From NCBI RefSeq assembly GCF_030815415.1, contig NZ_JAUSWW010000001.1, positions 3,720,001 through 3,784,000 of the forward strand: a stretch of 64,000 bases of DNA, given 5' to 3'. Positions 17,378 through 25,981 of the stretch are shown here, piece by piece. This stretch comes from Streptomyces canus (GTDB taxonomy: Bacteria; Actinomycetota; Actinomycetes; Streptomycetales; Streptomycetaceae). The stretch's first letter is position 1. Every line of letters starts with the position of its first letter. The translations under genes and the position numbers were made by a program. The notes below the pieces were generated by a model. That model saw only the letters and a list, made by a program, of their open reading frames with translations. It did no database searches and was not told where the DNA came from.

Positions 17378-19156
17378 TCAGGCAGTGGCCAGTTCCCTCC
17401 GTGCCGCTCTGCGCCGCGCGGCCACCTCGGGATCGAGCGCCGGTACGGCGGCCAGGAGCTGCTTGGTGTACGGGTCCCGGGCGTTGTCGTACACCTCGTC
17501 TGCGGGTCCCGACTCGACGATCCGGCCGCGGCGCATCACCGCGACCCGGTCGCTGACCTGCCGTACCACGGCGAGGTCGTGGGCGACGAAAACGAGAGCG
17601 AGCCCGAGTTCGCGCTGCAACTCGCCGAGCAGGGCGATCACCTGGGCCTGGGTCGTCACATCGAGCGCGGAGACCGGTTCGTCGCACACGATGACGCGCG
17701 GGTCGGCCGCGAGCGCCCGCGCGATGCCCACGCGCTGGCGCTGTCCGCCGCTGAACTCGTGCGGATAGCGGTCGTAGTGCGCCCCTTCGAGCCCCACGCG
17801 CTCCAGCAGTTCCCGCACGCGCCCCTTGATGCGTGTCTCGTCCTTCTCGCCCCGCGCGCGGAGCGGGTCGGCGATCGACTCGCCCACGCTGCGGCGGGGG
17901 TTGAGGGAGGAGACGGGGTCCTGGAAGACCATCTGCACGTCCGGGCGCACCCCGCCGCCCGGCTCGATCTCCCCCGCCGTCGGCTCCAGCAGCCCGACCA
18001 GCATGCGCCCGAGCGTCGTCTTGCCGCTGCCGCTCTCACCGACGATGCCGAGGGTCTCCCCGCGACGGATCGTCAGCGACACGTCGTCCACGGCGACGAA
18101 CGCCCGCTTGCCGCGGCCGAACTCACGGCGGAGGCCGCGCGCTTCGAGGACGACGTCGGTGGGCCGCGCAGGCGTCTCGGAGGCGGGCTTCGACAGCGCC
18201 CCGGAGGGCGGGCCCGGCGGTTCGGGGTCCGCGTCGGAGTGCGGCCCGGCAGCCGTCGGCGAGGACCCGCCCGAGGCGGTTCCGGGACCGCTCGACGGCT
18301 TTGCGGGACCCTCGGGAGACGGCACGGCGGCTGCCGTCGAGCCCGTCCTGGCAGCCGGTACTCCTGCCGCCGCGCGCCGCCGCGCTTCCACCCGCGGCAC
18401 CGCCCCCAGCAGCTCCCGCGTGTACGCCTGCGAAGGCGCCCCCAGCACATCCCTCACCGCTCCGTGCTCGACCACGCGCCCGTGCCGCATCACCAGCACC
18501 TCGTCGACGCTCTCGGCCGCCACGCCCACGTCGTGCGTGACGAGCAGCAGCCCCATGCCGGTCTCCTCGCGCAGCGTGTGCAGCAGGTCGAGGATCTGGG
18601 CCTGGACGGTGACGTCGAGGGCGGTGGTCGGCTCGTCGGCGATCAGGAGGTCCGGCTCGCAGGCCAGCGCCATGGCGATGAGCGCGCGCTGGCGCATGCC
18701 GCCGCTGAACTCGTGCGGACGGGACCGGGACCGGCGCGGCGCGTCCGCGATTCCCACCCTGTCCAGCACCTCCACCCCACGCGCGCGTGCGGCTCGGCGC
18801 GACACGCGCGCGTGCACGCGGTACACCTCGGCGATCTGGTCGCCGATCGCGTAGTACGGGTCGAGGGACGACAGGGGGTCCTGGAAGACCATCGCGGCCT
18901 TCCCGCCCCGCAGCCGCCGCAGCGCCTCGTCCGATACCGCCTGTACGTCGATGCCGGCGACCTCGATCGCACCGCCGACCTTCGCGCCCGTGCCGCGATG
19001 CAGCCCCAGCAGCGCGGACGCGACCGTGGACTTGCCGGAGCCGGACTCACCCACCAGGGCGAGGGCGGCGCCCTTCTCAAGGCGGAAGGAGAGTCCGTCG
19101 ACGGCCCGCAGCTCGCCGAACTCGACCGTCAGGTCCCTGACGTCCACCAGACTCAT
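17378..19156 (-). CDS. Fused oligopeptide ABC transporter ATPase (DppD-DppF type)
   Basis: A 592-residue protein with two complete ABC ATPase domains, so it supplies both nucleotide-binding sites of a peptide importer. Domain 1 (residues 1-250): Walker A GESGSGKST, Q-loop VFQDPLSSLDP, signature FSGGMRQR, Walker B LLIADEPTTALD. A Pro/Ala/Ser-rich linker (~265-330) follows. Domain 2 (~335-592): Walker A GESGSGKTT, signature FSGGQRQRVG, Walker B VIVCDEPVSALD. Each domain ends with the oligopeptide-type extension (SQAYTRELLGAVP and DPYTKQLLAAVP), which classifies it with Dpp/Opp importers. The ATG overlaps the stop of the upstream permease by 4 nt (ATGA). It is the last gene of the four-gene operon. 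Confidence 0.93.
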   Translation of the reverse strand: MSLVDVRDLTVEFGELRAVDGLSFRLEKGAALALVGESGSGKSTVASALLGLHRGTGAKVGGAIEVAGIDVQAVSDEALRRLRGGKAAMVFQDPLSSLDPYYAIGDQIAEVYRVHARVSRRAARARGVEVLDRVGIADAPRRSRSRPHEFSGGMRQRALIAMALACEPDLLIADEPTTALDVTVQAQILDLLHTLREETGMGLLLVTHDVGVAAESVDEVLVMRHGRVVEHGAVRDVLGAPSQAYTRELLGAVPRVEARRRAAAGVPAARTGSTAAAVPSPEGPAKPSSGPGTASGGSSPTAAGPHSDADPEPPGPPSGALSKPASETPARPTDVVLEARGLRREFGRGKRAFVAVDDVSLTIRRGETLGIVGESGSGKTTLGRMLVGLLEPTAGEIEPGGGVRPDVQMVFQDPVSSLNPRRSVGESIADPLRARGEKDETRIKGRVRELLERVGLEGAHYDRYPHEFSGGQRQRVGIARALAADPRVIVCDEPVSALDVTTQAQVIALLGELQRELGLALVFVAHDLAVVRQVSDRVAVMRRGRIVESGPADEVYDNARDPYTKQLLAAVPALDPEVAARRRAARRELATA

Positions 19157-20151
19157 GCGAGCACCACCCGTCGGTCGGCCACCGCGTACAGCACGTCCGC
19201 GACGGCGTTGGCGAGGACCACGAAGAAGCCGACGACCAGGACCATGCCGACGACGACCGGCAGGTCGACCACCTTGACGGCGTGGACGAGCTCCTGACCG
19301 ATGCCCGGCAGTCCGAAGAGCGTCTCGGTGAGCACCGCGCCGCCGACCGCGCCGCCGAAGTTGTTGGCGTTGAGCGCGATGACCGGCGCGAGCGCCCCGC
19401 GCAACGCGTGCCGCCCGATGATCGACCGCTCCCCCACGCCGTACGCGCGGAAGGTGCGGATGTGGTCCTCGGCCAGCGTCTCCAGCATCGACGCGCGCGT
19501 GAGGCGGGCGAACGCGGCCGCCTCGATGAGGGCCAGCGACAGCCAGGGCAGCAGCAGGTTCCACGCCCACTGCTCGGGGTCGTCGGTGAGTTTCACGTAC
19601 TGCGGGAACGGCAGCAGTTGCAGCTGCCCGCAGACGACGATCATCAGAACCAGACCGATCACGAAGACCGGCGTGGCCACACCCGCGAGCGTGATGCCGG
19701 TCAGGACGCGCTCGGTGAGCCGGCCGCGCCGCCACGCGGACAGCACGCCGGTGCCGACACCGAGGATCAGCCAGAGCACCATCGCGCCGAAGACCAGCGA
19801 CAGGCTGACCGGCAGCTTGGCCAGGATCAGCTGGGTGACCTGCTGGTCGCTCTGGTACGACAGCCCGAGGCAGGGCGCCGAGCAGTGCTCCACGGACGTG
19901 CCGGTCGAGTAGTCCTGGCCGGCGACGAGGCTCTGCAGGAAGTGCCCGTACTGCGTGTAGAGCGGGTCGTTCAGGTGCAGTTGGTCGGCGACCTGCTGCA
20001 CCTGGGCGGGCGAGCAGCGCGGGCCGCAGGTGATCTGGGCGACGTTGCCGGGGGTGACGTAGAAGACGACGTAGACGATCACCGAGATGGCGAGCAGGGT
20101 GACCAGGGCGCCGAGGAGGCGGCGCAGCACGAAACCGGTGAAGCCGCTCAT
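19153..20151 (-). CDS. Oligopeptide ABC transporter permease (DppB type)
   Basis: A 332-residue inner permease with six membrane segments. The N-terminal segment (RLLGALVTLLAISVIVYVVF) and the long loop before the second segment are characteristic of DppB/OppB. The EAA-like cytoplasmic loop is at FRAYGVGERSIIGRHALRGAL (near 235-255), which contacts the ATPase. Four cysteines in the first external loop (CGPRC near 41-45; HCSAPC near 97) are unusual for the family and could form disulfides outside the membrane. The gene overlaps its neighbours by 4 nt on both sides, which implies tightly coupled translation in the order binding protein, DppC, DppB, ATPase. Confidence 0.92.
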   Translation of the reverse strand: MSGFTGFVLRRLLGALVTLLAISVIVYVVFYVTPGNVAQITCGPRCSPAQVQQVADQLHLNDPLYTQYGHFLQSLVAGQDYSTGTSVEHCSAPCLGLSYQSDQQVTQLILAKLPVSLSLVFGAMVLWLILGVGTGVLSAWRRGRLTERVLTGITLAGVATPVFVIGLVLMIVVCGQLQLLPFPQYVKLTDDPEQWAWNLLLPWLSLALIEAAAFARLTRASMLETLAEDHIRTFRAYGVGERSIIGRHALRGALAPVIALNANNFGGAVGGAVLTETLFGLPGIGQELVHAVKVVDLPVVVGMVLVVGFFVVLANAVADVLYAVADRRVVLA

Positions 20152-21134
20152 GCCTTGGCCTCCCTCTTGCGGCCCGTTCCGACGCGCAGACGTGAGGCCG
20201 CGCGCGGGTCGAGCGCCGTGCGGACGCCGTCGCCGAGGACGGTGAGGGCCAGCACGGTCACGAAGAGCGCGCCCGCGGGCAGCAGCAGGTACTGCGGGGC
20301 CGCCTGGTACCAGACGTCGGCGGCGGTCAGCATCTGTCCCCACGACGGCGTCGGGGGTTTCACTCCGACACCGAGGAAGGACAGCGCGGCCTCGACAGTG
20401 ATGTTGATCGGGACGAGGAGCGCCGCGTAGGTGATGACCGGCGCGGCGAGGCCGGGAAGGAGCTCGCGGCGGGCGATCCGCCAGGTGCTCCAGCCGCTGA
20501 GCCGGGCCGCGGAGACGTAGTCGAGCCCCTTGAGGGTGAGGGTCTGCGCGCGCGTGATCTTCGCGATGTTGCCCCAGGCGATGAGGCCGATGACGAGGGC
20601 GACCAGGACGGGCCGCGGGAAGTCCGACGGCACGATCGCGAGCAGGGCCAGCGCCATGATCATGAGGGGCAGGGCGACGATGATGTCGGTGAGCCGGCTC
20701 AACAGTTGATCAACCCATTGACTGCCGAGTGCGGACGTCACGCCCACCAGGACGCCGATCAACACCTGCACGACGGTCGCGGCCAGCGCGACACCCAGGG
20801 AGACACGAGCGCCGTAGACGAGCCGCGCGAACATGTCGCGCCCGGTCTGCGGTTCGACGCCGAGCCAGTGGTCGCCGCCGGCGCCCCCGAAGGAGCCGAC
20901 GGGCACGCCACCGCGCGCGGAGTCGACCAGGGAAGGGTGGTAGGTGGTCGGGTCCTGGCCCTCGAGCGCGGTCAGCAGCGGCGCCGCGAGCGCGACCAGG
21001 ACGAGCAGCGCGACGACGGCAGCCGCGACGAGGGCGGCGCGCTGCGTCCGCAGCCGCCGCCAGAACTGACGGGCCCCCGAGGCCCCCGAGACGGACGCCT
21101 CGGGGGCCTGGGTGGCGACAAGTGCCTCGCTCAC
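20148..21134 (-). CDS. Oligopeptide ABC transporter permease (DppC type)
   Basis: A 328-residue permease of the DppC/OppC kind: a cytoplasmic N-terminus (RQFWRRLRTQRAAL before the first membrane segment), a long external loop with HWLGVEPQTGRDMFARLVYG, which is the DppC hallmark, then five more membrane segments. The EAA loop is at DYVSAARLSGWSTWRIARREL (about 205-225). The start is GTG at 21134, 4 bp after the stop of the binding protein gene. It pairs with the DppB-type permease encoded next. Nothing is missing relative to the family length. Confidence 0.92.
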   Translation of the reverse strand: MSEALVATQAPEASVSGASGARQFWRRLRTQRAALVAAAVVALLVLVALAAPLLTALEGQDPTTYHPSLVDSARGGVPVGSFGGAGGDHWLGVEPQTGRDMFARLVYGARVSLGVALAATVVQVLIGVLVGVTSALGSQWVDQLLSRLTDIIVALPLMIMALALLAIVPSDFPRPVLVALVIGLIAWGNIAKITRAQTLTLKGLDYVSAARLSGWSTWRIARRELLPGLAAPVITYAALLVPINITVEAALSFLGVGVKPPTPSWGQMLTAADVWYQAAPQYLLLPAGALFVTVLALTVLGDGVRTALDPRAASRLRVGTGRKREAKA

Positions 21135-21138
21135 GGCG

Positions 21139-22857
21139 CTACTTCACCGCGACCTGCGAGATGTCCAGCACCCCGGTCCAGTCGCTGATGACGACGTTCT
21201 TGATGTCCTTGCCCACCAGACGCTTGTAGACGGGGTGGAACAGCGGCACGGTCAGCGCCTGCTCGCCGATCTTCTTGTCCAGTGCACCCCACCGCTTGGC
21301 GGCAGCGTCAAGGTCGGTCAACTTGTTGATCGAGTCAATCTCGGCATTGACCGACTTGTCGTTCAACAGGCCCGTGTTGAAGTTCGCGCCGTCCTTCACG
21401 ATCTGTCGGCCATCGAAGATCGGGGCGAGGAAGGGACCGCCGGACGGCCAGTCCGCACCCCAGTGGGCGAGGAAGAAGCCGGGCTCCGTCTTCACATTGT
21501 GGATCTTGTCGGAGTAGTCGTTGTCCTCCAGGCCCTGCAGCTTGACCGTGATGCCGGCCTTCTTGAGCGCGTCCTGGATCGCGGTCGCGATCTCCGGGCT
21601 GGTCTCGAAGTCCTTGGCGTTGGAGTGGGTCAGCGTGATGGTGAGCCCGTTCGCGTGACCGGCCTCCTTCAGCAGCTCCTTGGCCTTCGCCGCGTCGCCG
21701 GCGTCACCCGCCGGGAACAGGTCGTAGGGCTCGTAGCCGAAGGACTTCTGGTTCGGCAGGAAGGTGGTCGCGGGCTCGGCGAGGGACGACCCACCGGCCG
21801 CGTTCACCACGGACGACCGGTCAATGGCGTACGAGATCGCCTGCCGCACCTTGGCGTTGTCGAACGGCTTGACCGTCGGGTTGAACGCTATGTAGTTCGT
21901 GTAGCCGAAGTGACCGGTGCCGACGCGAGCGGCCAGCTCCTTGTCGCCCGTCACCTTGGCGAGCTCGGCCGGCCCGAGGTTGGTGTCCGTGGTGACCGCG
22001 GTCGAATCCGCCCCCTGGGACGAAGACAGCCGCTGGTTGATCACGGAGGAGTCGAGCCCGGACCGTACGTCGACCTTGTCCGGGTAGGCCTTGCGCTCGG
22101 CGTCCGTCGAGGCGGACCAGTACGTGTTGCGCTCCAGGACGAGGTGCTCACCGTCGTTCTCGTTCTTGACGACCTTGTACGGGCCGGACGAGACCGGGTG
22201 CTCCTCGTACTTCGTCCCGGTGTCCTTGACCTTGGGCACCGGCGTGAACTGCGTCTGTGTGGCCAGGTACGGGAACTCGCCCTCGGGCTTGTTCAGATGG
22301 AAGACGATGGTCCGCTCGTCCGGCGTCTCGATCGCGTCGAGCCCGCCCTTGTCCTTGTACGGCCCCTGGTAGTCGGCGGCACCGACCAGCCAGTCCCGCA
22401 GATAGGGGGCGCCACCGGAGAGCTCGGGGGCGAAGGACCGCTCGATGCCGTACTTGATGTCGGCGGACGTGATCGCGGCGCCGTCCTCGTACTTCAGGCC
22501 CTTCTTCAGGGTGTACGTCCACACGGTCGCGTCCTTGCTGGGGCGCCCCGTGTCGGTCGCGAGGTCCGGGACGACCTCGGCACCGGCCTCGCCGTTCTCA
22601 CGGTTGCGGGTGGTGAGCGTACGGAACACCAGGGACGGGACGTTGCCGCCGCCGGAGGTGTAGAGACGGGCCGGGTCGAAGTCCTGCTGCGGGTTGGAGT
22701 TCAGGACCGTCAGGGTGCCGCCCTTGTGGGGCGTGGAGTCACCACCGGAGCCCTTGGCATCGTTGTCGTCCGGCCCGCAGGCGGCGGCGCCCGCCGCCAG
22801 AACCAGGCTTACGGACACCGCGGCCACGCGGCGCGCTATGACGGACGGTTGACGCAT
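21139..22857 (-). CDS. Oligopeptide-binding lipoprotein of the ABC importer (SBP_bac_5)
   Basis: A 572-residue extracytoplasmic solute-binding protein. The signal peptide (MRQPSVIARRVAAVSVSLVL) ends in AAGAAAC at about residue 27, a slightly unusual lipobox, followed by a Gly/Asp/Ser tether. Family motifs include LKKGLKYEDGAAITSADIKY, VFHLNKPEGEFPYL and VRQAISYAIDRSSVV (near 330). It captures peptides or similar ligands for the DppBC permeases; ligand identity is unknown. It is the first structural gene of the operon. GAGAGG lies about 10 nt before the ATG. A consensus promoter and a small upstream ORF (23006-23134) precede it by about 150 nt. Confidence 0.92.
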   Translation of the reverse strand: MRQPSVIARRVAAVSVSLVLAAGAAACGPDDNDAKGSGGDSTPHKGGTLTVLNSNPQQDFDPARLYTSGGGNVPSLVFRTLTTRNRENGEAGAEVVPDLATDTGRPSKDATVWTYTLKKGLKYEDGAAITSADIKYGIERSFAPELSGGAPYLRDWLVGAADYQGPYKDKGGLDAIETPDERTIVFHLNKPEGEFPYLATQTQFTPVPKVKDTGTKYEEHPVSSGPYKVVKNENDGEHLVLERNTYWSASTDAERKAYPDKVDVRSGLDSSVINQRLSSSQGADSTAVTTDTNLGPAELAKVTGDKELAARVGTGHFGYTNYIAFNPTVKPFDNAKVRQAISYAIDRSSVVNAAGGSSLAEPATTFLPNQKSFGYEPYDLFPAGDAGDAAKAKELLKEAGHANGLTITLTHSNAKDFETSPEIATAIQDALKKAGITVKLQGLEDNDYSDKIHNVKTEPGFFLAHWGADWPSGGPFLAPIFDGRQIVKDGANFNTGLLNDKSVNAEIDSINKLTDLDAAAKRWGALDKKIGEQALTVPLFHPVYKRLVGKDIKNVVISDWTGVLDISQVAVK

Positions 22858-23005
22858 CGGAGACGACCTCTCGAATGGTGAGACAGGCAGACAAGGGGTG
22901 AGACGAAAGTGCACAGAGGTCTGCCCGGGCGTCAGGTCGTCGAAAAACCGTGACCAGGTCACGGGAAAGGAAAAAGATCGCGACGCGAACGCCTCAGGGC
23001 GGACG

Positions 23006-23098
23006 TCAGCGACAGTGAATGTCGGCCACGCACAGTGCGGTCACGCCGATGAGCGCCAGCTCGATGGCGGCGCGAACGGAGGCGTGACGGGGCGACAT
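23006..23098 (-). CDS. Possible 30-residue leader peptide ahead of the peptide ABC operon
   Basis: A 30-codon ORF starting MSPRHASVRAAIELALIG and ending with CVADIHCR. It has a basic N-terminus, a hydrophobic middle and two Cys close to the end. The ATG lies 7 nt after the -10 box of a near-consensus promoter, so the transcript would start at or next to the ATG and be leaderless. It ends about 150 nt before the binding-protein gene. I do not recognise the peptide. It could be an attenuator-type leader responding to amino acid or peptide supply, a small membrane peptide, or a fortuitous ORF; the precise promoter spacing is the main support. Confidence 0.4.
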   Translation of the reverse strand: MSPRHASVRAAIELALIGVTALCVADIHCR

Positions 23099-23105
23099 GC
23101 GCAGC

Positions 23106-23134
23106 AATATGTACGACTTTTCTGCGCATGTCAA
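23106..23134 (-). promoter_or_regulatory. Near-consensus vegetative promoter of the peptide ABC operon
   Basis: On the minus strand: TTGACA (23129-23134), 17-nt spacer, CATATT (23106-23111). This is as close to the principal sigma consensus as anything in the window. Predicted start of transcription is at 23098-23099. Confidence 0.75.
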
Positions 23135-23154
23135 CGCGGCACAAGAGGCGCCCG

Positions 23155-24753
23155 TCAACTCCCGGGATAGGCCCAGGGGTTGGCTTTGCACGTGATTCCG
23201 TCGTGGTTCAGGAACTTGGTCTGCTGCTGCATGACCGGGGCGAGTTCGCCGTTCTTGTCGCAGGTCACGTGGTGGTAGCCGAGCCGGTGGCCGACCTCGT
23301 GATTGATCAGCATCTGCCGGTAGGCGTGAATTTGATCACCGTAGGTCGGGGACCCCTGAGCCCACCGATAGGCATTGATCATCACGCGCTCGGTGGAGGC
23401 CGAATCGCAGGACACGTTGTCCACGGTCGTGTCCAGGCCGGACTTCGCACACCACTCCGCGGTCGTCCCCGGACTGGCGAGCGTGATCACGAAGTCGGGC
23501 TTCCCGGAGTAGACGCGCTCGAAGGTGCGGGCCCCGTTGTGCGCCCAGCTCCGGTCGTCGTTGAGCGTCTTGTGCACGGCCTCGGCGAACAGTTCGCCAT
23601 CCAGCCCGAGCCCCTGCTCGACATCGACCCGGTAGGTGAACTTCTGCCCCGTACCGGGCGCCTTGACGATGCCCTTGACCGCGTCGAACTTCCCCGACCC
23701 GTCGAGCTTCGCGCTGAGCGCGTACCTCTTGTCCATCTTCTGCTCGTACGTCAGCGTGGCCACCCTCGCCGACGAGGACGGCGTCGGCCGCCCGTCCGAG
23801 CGCGAGGCCGAATCCCGGGCGTCCCGCGCCTGGTCGGTGGCCGACTGCGACCGTACGGCGTCGTCCCGCCCATCGGCGACCTGACCCGCGACGACGATGG
23901 CCAGCACGGTGGTGACGGCGGCCGCCGCGATGCCGGTGAAGGCCCGCCCCTTGCCGCCCTTCTGCTGCGTGGGCTCACCGCTGGGCGGCTCGTCGTCGTC
24001 GACGTCGTCGACATCGGTACGAGGCTGCGGCACGGTCCGCCAGTCGGTGACGGAGGCGTACGGGTCGGCCGGTCCCCGAGGAGAACGCGGCGCGAAGACG
24101 TCCTGGTCCCCGAAGGCGTCGAGATACTCCTGCCGAGGGCTCCCCGCCCCTGTCTGCCGGGGTCCTCCGGGAGGCGCCTGCCGCTGCCGCGGTATCGCGA
24201 CGCCGGACGCACCAGCCATGCCGTGCGCCCCCAACTCACCCCATGCACCGCCTGCTTCACGCTGCTCGGGGTGACCGCCACGGACCCGGGGGGTGCCGTG
24301 CGCGGGGGTGCCGTCGGAGAACCTGGTCGTGCCGTGGGCAGGGGTGCCGTCGGGGAAACGGGGCATGCCACGCGAAGGAGTGCCGTCGGGGAGACGCGGC
24401 ACACCCTGCGCGGGCGTACCGTCGGCGAGCCTCGGCACACCATGAGCCGGTGTCCCGTCAGCCGAGCGCGGAACCCCCCGCGCAGGCGTCCCGCCCCCGA
24501 ACCGCGGCACCCCCCGCGCCGGAGTCCCGTCGGCGGACCCGGGCGCCCCCTGCGCGGGCGCCCCGTCCGGGAACCGCCGAGCCCCCTGTGGGGCCTCCCG
24601 GTAGACCGGATCCCCGTACACCGGGGGCCCGCCCGGCGCCCGCACCCCCTGCCGCGGCGGAGCAGCCTCGGCCTCCCGGCCCTCTTGTCTTGCGGTCATG
24701 TCCGCGGGGTCGCTCTTGGGAGCGGGCCCGCGGCGGCGACTGTGTCGTCCCAC
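23155..24753 (-). CDS. DUF3152 membrane-anchored putative metzincin-like protease
   Basis: A 532-residue protein. Residues 1-60 are basic and Pro-rich; ~61-156 form eight tandem 12-residue repeats of the pattern [FSL]xDGTPAxGVPR; ~225-265 are acidic; one membrane segment (GIAAAAVTTVLAIVVAGQVA, about 285) puts the C-terminus outside. The C-terminal DUF3152 domain carries NHEVGHRLGYHH, matching the HExxHxxGxxH zinc motif, with a possible Met-turn in APVMQQQ about 15 residues later, and several Cys (EWCAKSG, VSCDS, TCDKN, ITCK) that could form disulfides. This makes a secreted-side zinc protease likely; no substrate is known to me. The homologue in mycobacteria (Rv3207c, from memory) neighbours moeZ as well. 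A later ATG at residue 19 is an alternative start. Confidence 0.85.
   Translation of the reverse strand: MGRHSRRRGPAPKSDPADMTARQEGREAEAAPPRQGVRAPGGPPVYGDPVYREAPQGARRFPDGAPAQGAPGSADGTPARGVPRFGGGTPARGVPRSADGTPAHGVPRLADGTPAQGVPRLPDGTPSRGMPRFPDGTPAHGTTRFSDGTPAHGTPRVRGGHPEQREAGGAWGELGAHGMAGASGVAIPRQRQAPPGGPRQTGAGSPRQEYLDAFGDQDVFAPRSPRGPADPYASVTDWRTVPQPRTDVDDVDDDEPPSGEPTQQKGGKGRAFTGIAAAAVTTVLAIVVAGQVADGRDDAVRSQSATDQARDARDSASRSDGRPTPSSSARVATLTYEQKMDKRYALSAKLDGSGKFDAVKGIVKAPGTGQKFTYRVDVEQGLGLDGELFAEAVHKTLNDDRSWAHNGARTFERVYSGKPDFVITLASPGTTAEWCAKSGLDTTVDNVSCDSASTERVMINAYRWAQGSPTYGDQIHAYRQMLINHEVGHRLGYHHVTCDKNGELAPVMQQQTKFLNHDGITCKANPWAYPGS
24286..24573 (-). repeat. Eight 36-bp tandem repeats coding for a 12-residue Pro/Gly repeat
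   Basis: Within the DUF3152 gene, eight in-frame units encode variants of SADGTPARGVPR. The units differ at the first two and the middle (R/H/Q) positions, so the array is degenerate at DNA level but conserved at G-T-P and V-P-R. Confidence 0.8.
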
Positions 24754-24761
24754 CCCGCCCC

Positions 24762-25817
24762 TCAGCTCCCCGCGCTCGCGGTCTCGGCCGCACTGTCGGA
24801 CGCACCGGCATCCACAGACGCCCCACCACCGGACGGGCCCACGGCCCCGCCCCCGCCGTCGGAGCCCTCCGTGTCCGCCAGGAACTCCCGGAACGCCCGG
24901 GACACCGTGTCCGGATACTCCATCATCGCCACATGCCCCGCCTCCGGCAGGGTCAGCAGCCGGGAGTCACGGAAGGCCCGGGTCGCCTTCTGGGCCATGC
25001 GATAGCCGACGAGCTGGTCGCGGCCGCCGTAGACGAGCAGGGTCGGCGCGAGGACCCGCTCGGCCTGGCGCCACAGTGCGTGCTGCCCGCCGAGCGTGTA
25101 CGCGTTGACCAGCCCGCGCGCGGACCGTGTCATCGCGTCCCAGAAGTACGGGAGTTGCTGCCGTCGCTCCATCTCCTCGACGGCGTGCCGGAACCCCTCC
25201 GGGGACACCCGCGTGGGATCGCCGTAGCAGAGCGCCGTGACGCCGCGGACGCGCTGCTCGGCCGTCCAGTCGCGGCTGAGCCGGGTGAACAGCGCGGCCA
25301 CGCCCGGCACCGCGAGGAGCGCCGTGGGCACCGCGCTGCGCTGCACACGGATCTCGGGGAGCGCCGGCGACACGAGCGTCAGCGTCCGCACGAGGTCGGG
25401 GCGGACCGCGGCCACGCGCGTGGAGACCGCGCCGCCGAGGGAGTTGCCGAAGAGGTGAACCGGGCCGCGGCCGGAAGCGTCCAGAAAACGAATCACCGCA
25501 CGTGCGTGTGCGGTGATCGAGTAGTCGCCGTCGTCCGGCGGCGGCGAGTCCCCGAAACCGGGCAGGTCGACGGCCTCGCCATCGAGAACACCCTCGAGCT
25601 CCAGCATCAGCGCCGACCAGTTCTGCGAGGAACCGCCGAGGCCGTGGACGTAGAGCGCGGGGGGCAGACCCTCGCGCGCGGGCGGTCTCGAACGGACCGA
25701 CAGCGTGATCCCCGGCAGCCCCACCGACCTGAGCCGCTCACCTTCCGCCACCCTGACGGGCGTCACCCTCGGGAGCACATTGGCGGCCGGTACGGACGGC
25801 AACTCGGTCGAAGACAT
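24762..25817 (-). CDS. Alpha/beta hydrolase, membrane-free cytosolic type
   Basis: A 351-residue alpha/beta hydrolase. The oxyanion HGLGGSSQNW is at about residue 80, nucleophile elbow LFGNSLGGAVS near 142, acidic residue in VYGGRDQLVGY near 262 and catalytic His in EAGHVAMMEYP near 288, so the triad is complete. The tail (~310-351) is Gly/Ala/Ser-rich and probably disordered. No signal peptide is seen. It is encoded just upstream of DUF3152 (8 bp gap), so the two are probably co-transcribed. A TAACAT box ends 6 nt before the ATG with no Shine-Dalgarno, which fits a leaderless mRNA. Substrate unknown; mycobacterial LipV (Rv3203, from memory) sits in the same gene neighbourhood. Confidence 0.88.
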   Translation of the reverse strand: MSSTELPSVPAANVLPRVTPVRVAEGERLRSVGLPGITLSVRSRPPAREGLPPALYVHGLGGSSQNWSALMLELEGVLDGEAVDLPGFGDSPPPDDGDYSITAHARAVIRFLDASGRGPVHLFGNSLGGAVSTRVAAVRPDLVRTLTLVSPALPEIRVQRSAVPTALLAVPGVAALFTRLSRDWTAEQRVRGVTALCYGDPTRVSPEGFRHAVEEMERRQQLPYFWDAMTRSARGLVNAYTLGGQHALWRQAERVLAPTLLVYGGRDQLVGYRMAQKATRAFRDSRLLTLPEAGHVAMMEYPDTVSRAFREFLADTEGSDGGGGAVGPSGGGASVDAGASDSAAETASAGS

Positions 25818-25981
25818 GCGGCAATGTTACGAGACGATCACGCAGTGGTTCATGTGTTCGCCGTCACAGAGTCCACGCACATCGCATAGCGTCCAGATCG
25901 TGTGTCTCCTAGGCTCGTACGCAGGGCACCCGCATGTGGCCCCCTGCATCAGTCAGGGACGTTCTAGGAAGGGAGCCCGCA

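Noticed and set aside
24286..24573. CRISPR-like array
   Set aside because: The repeats are in-frame coding units without unique spacers; this is a protein repeat.
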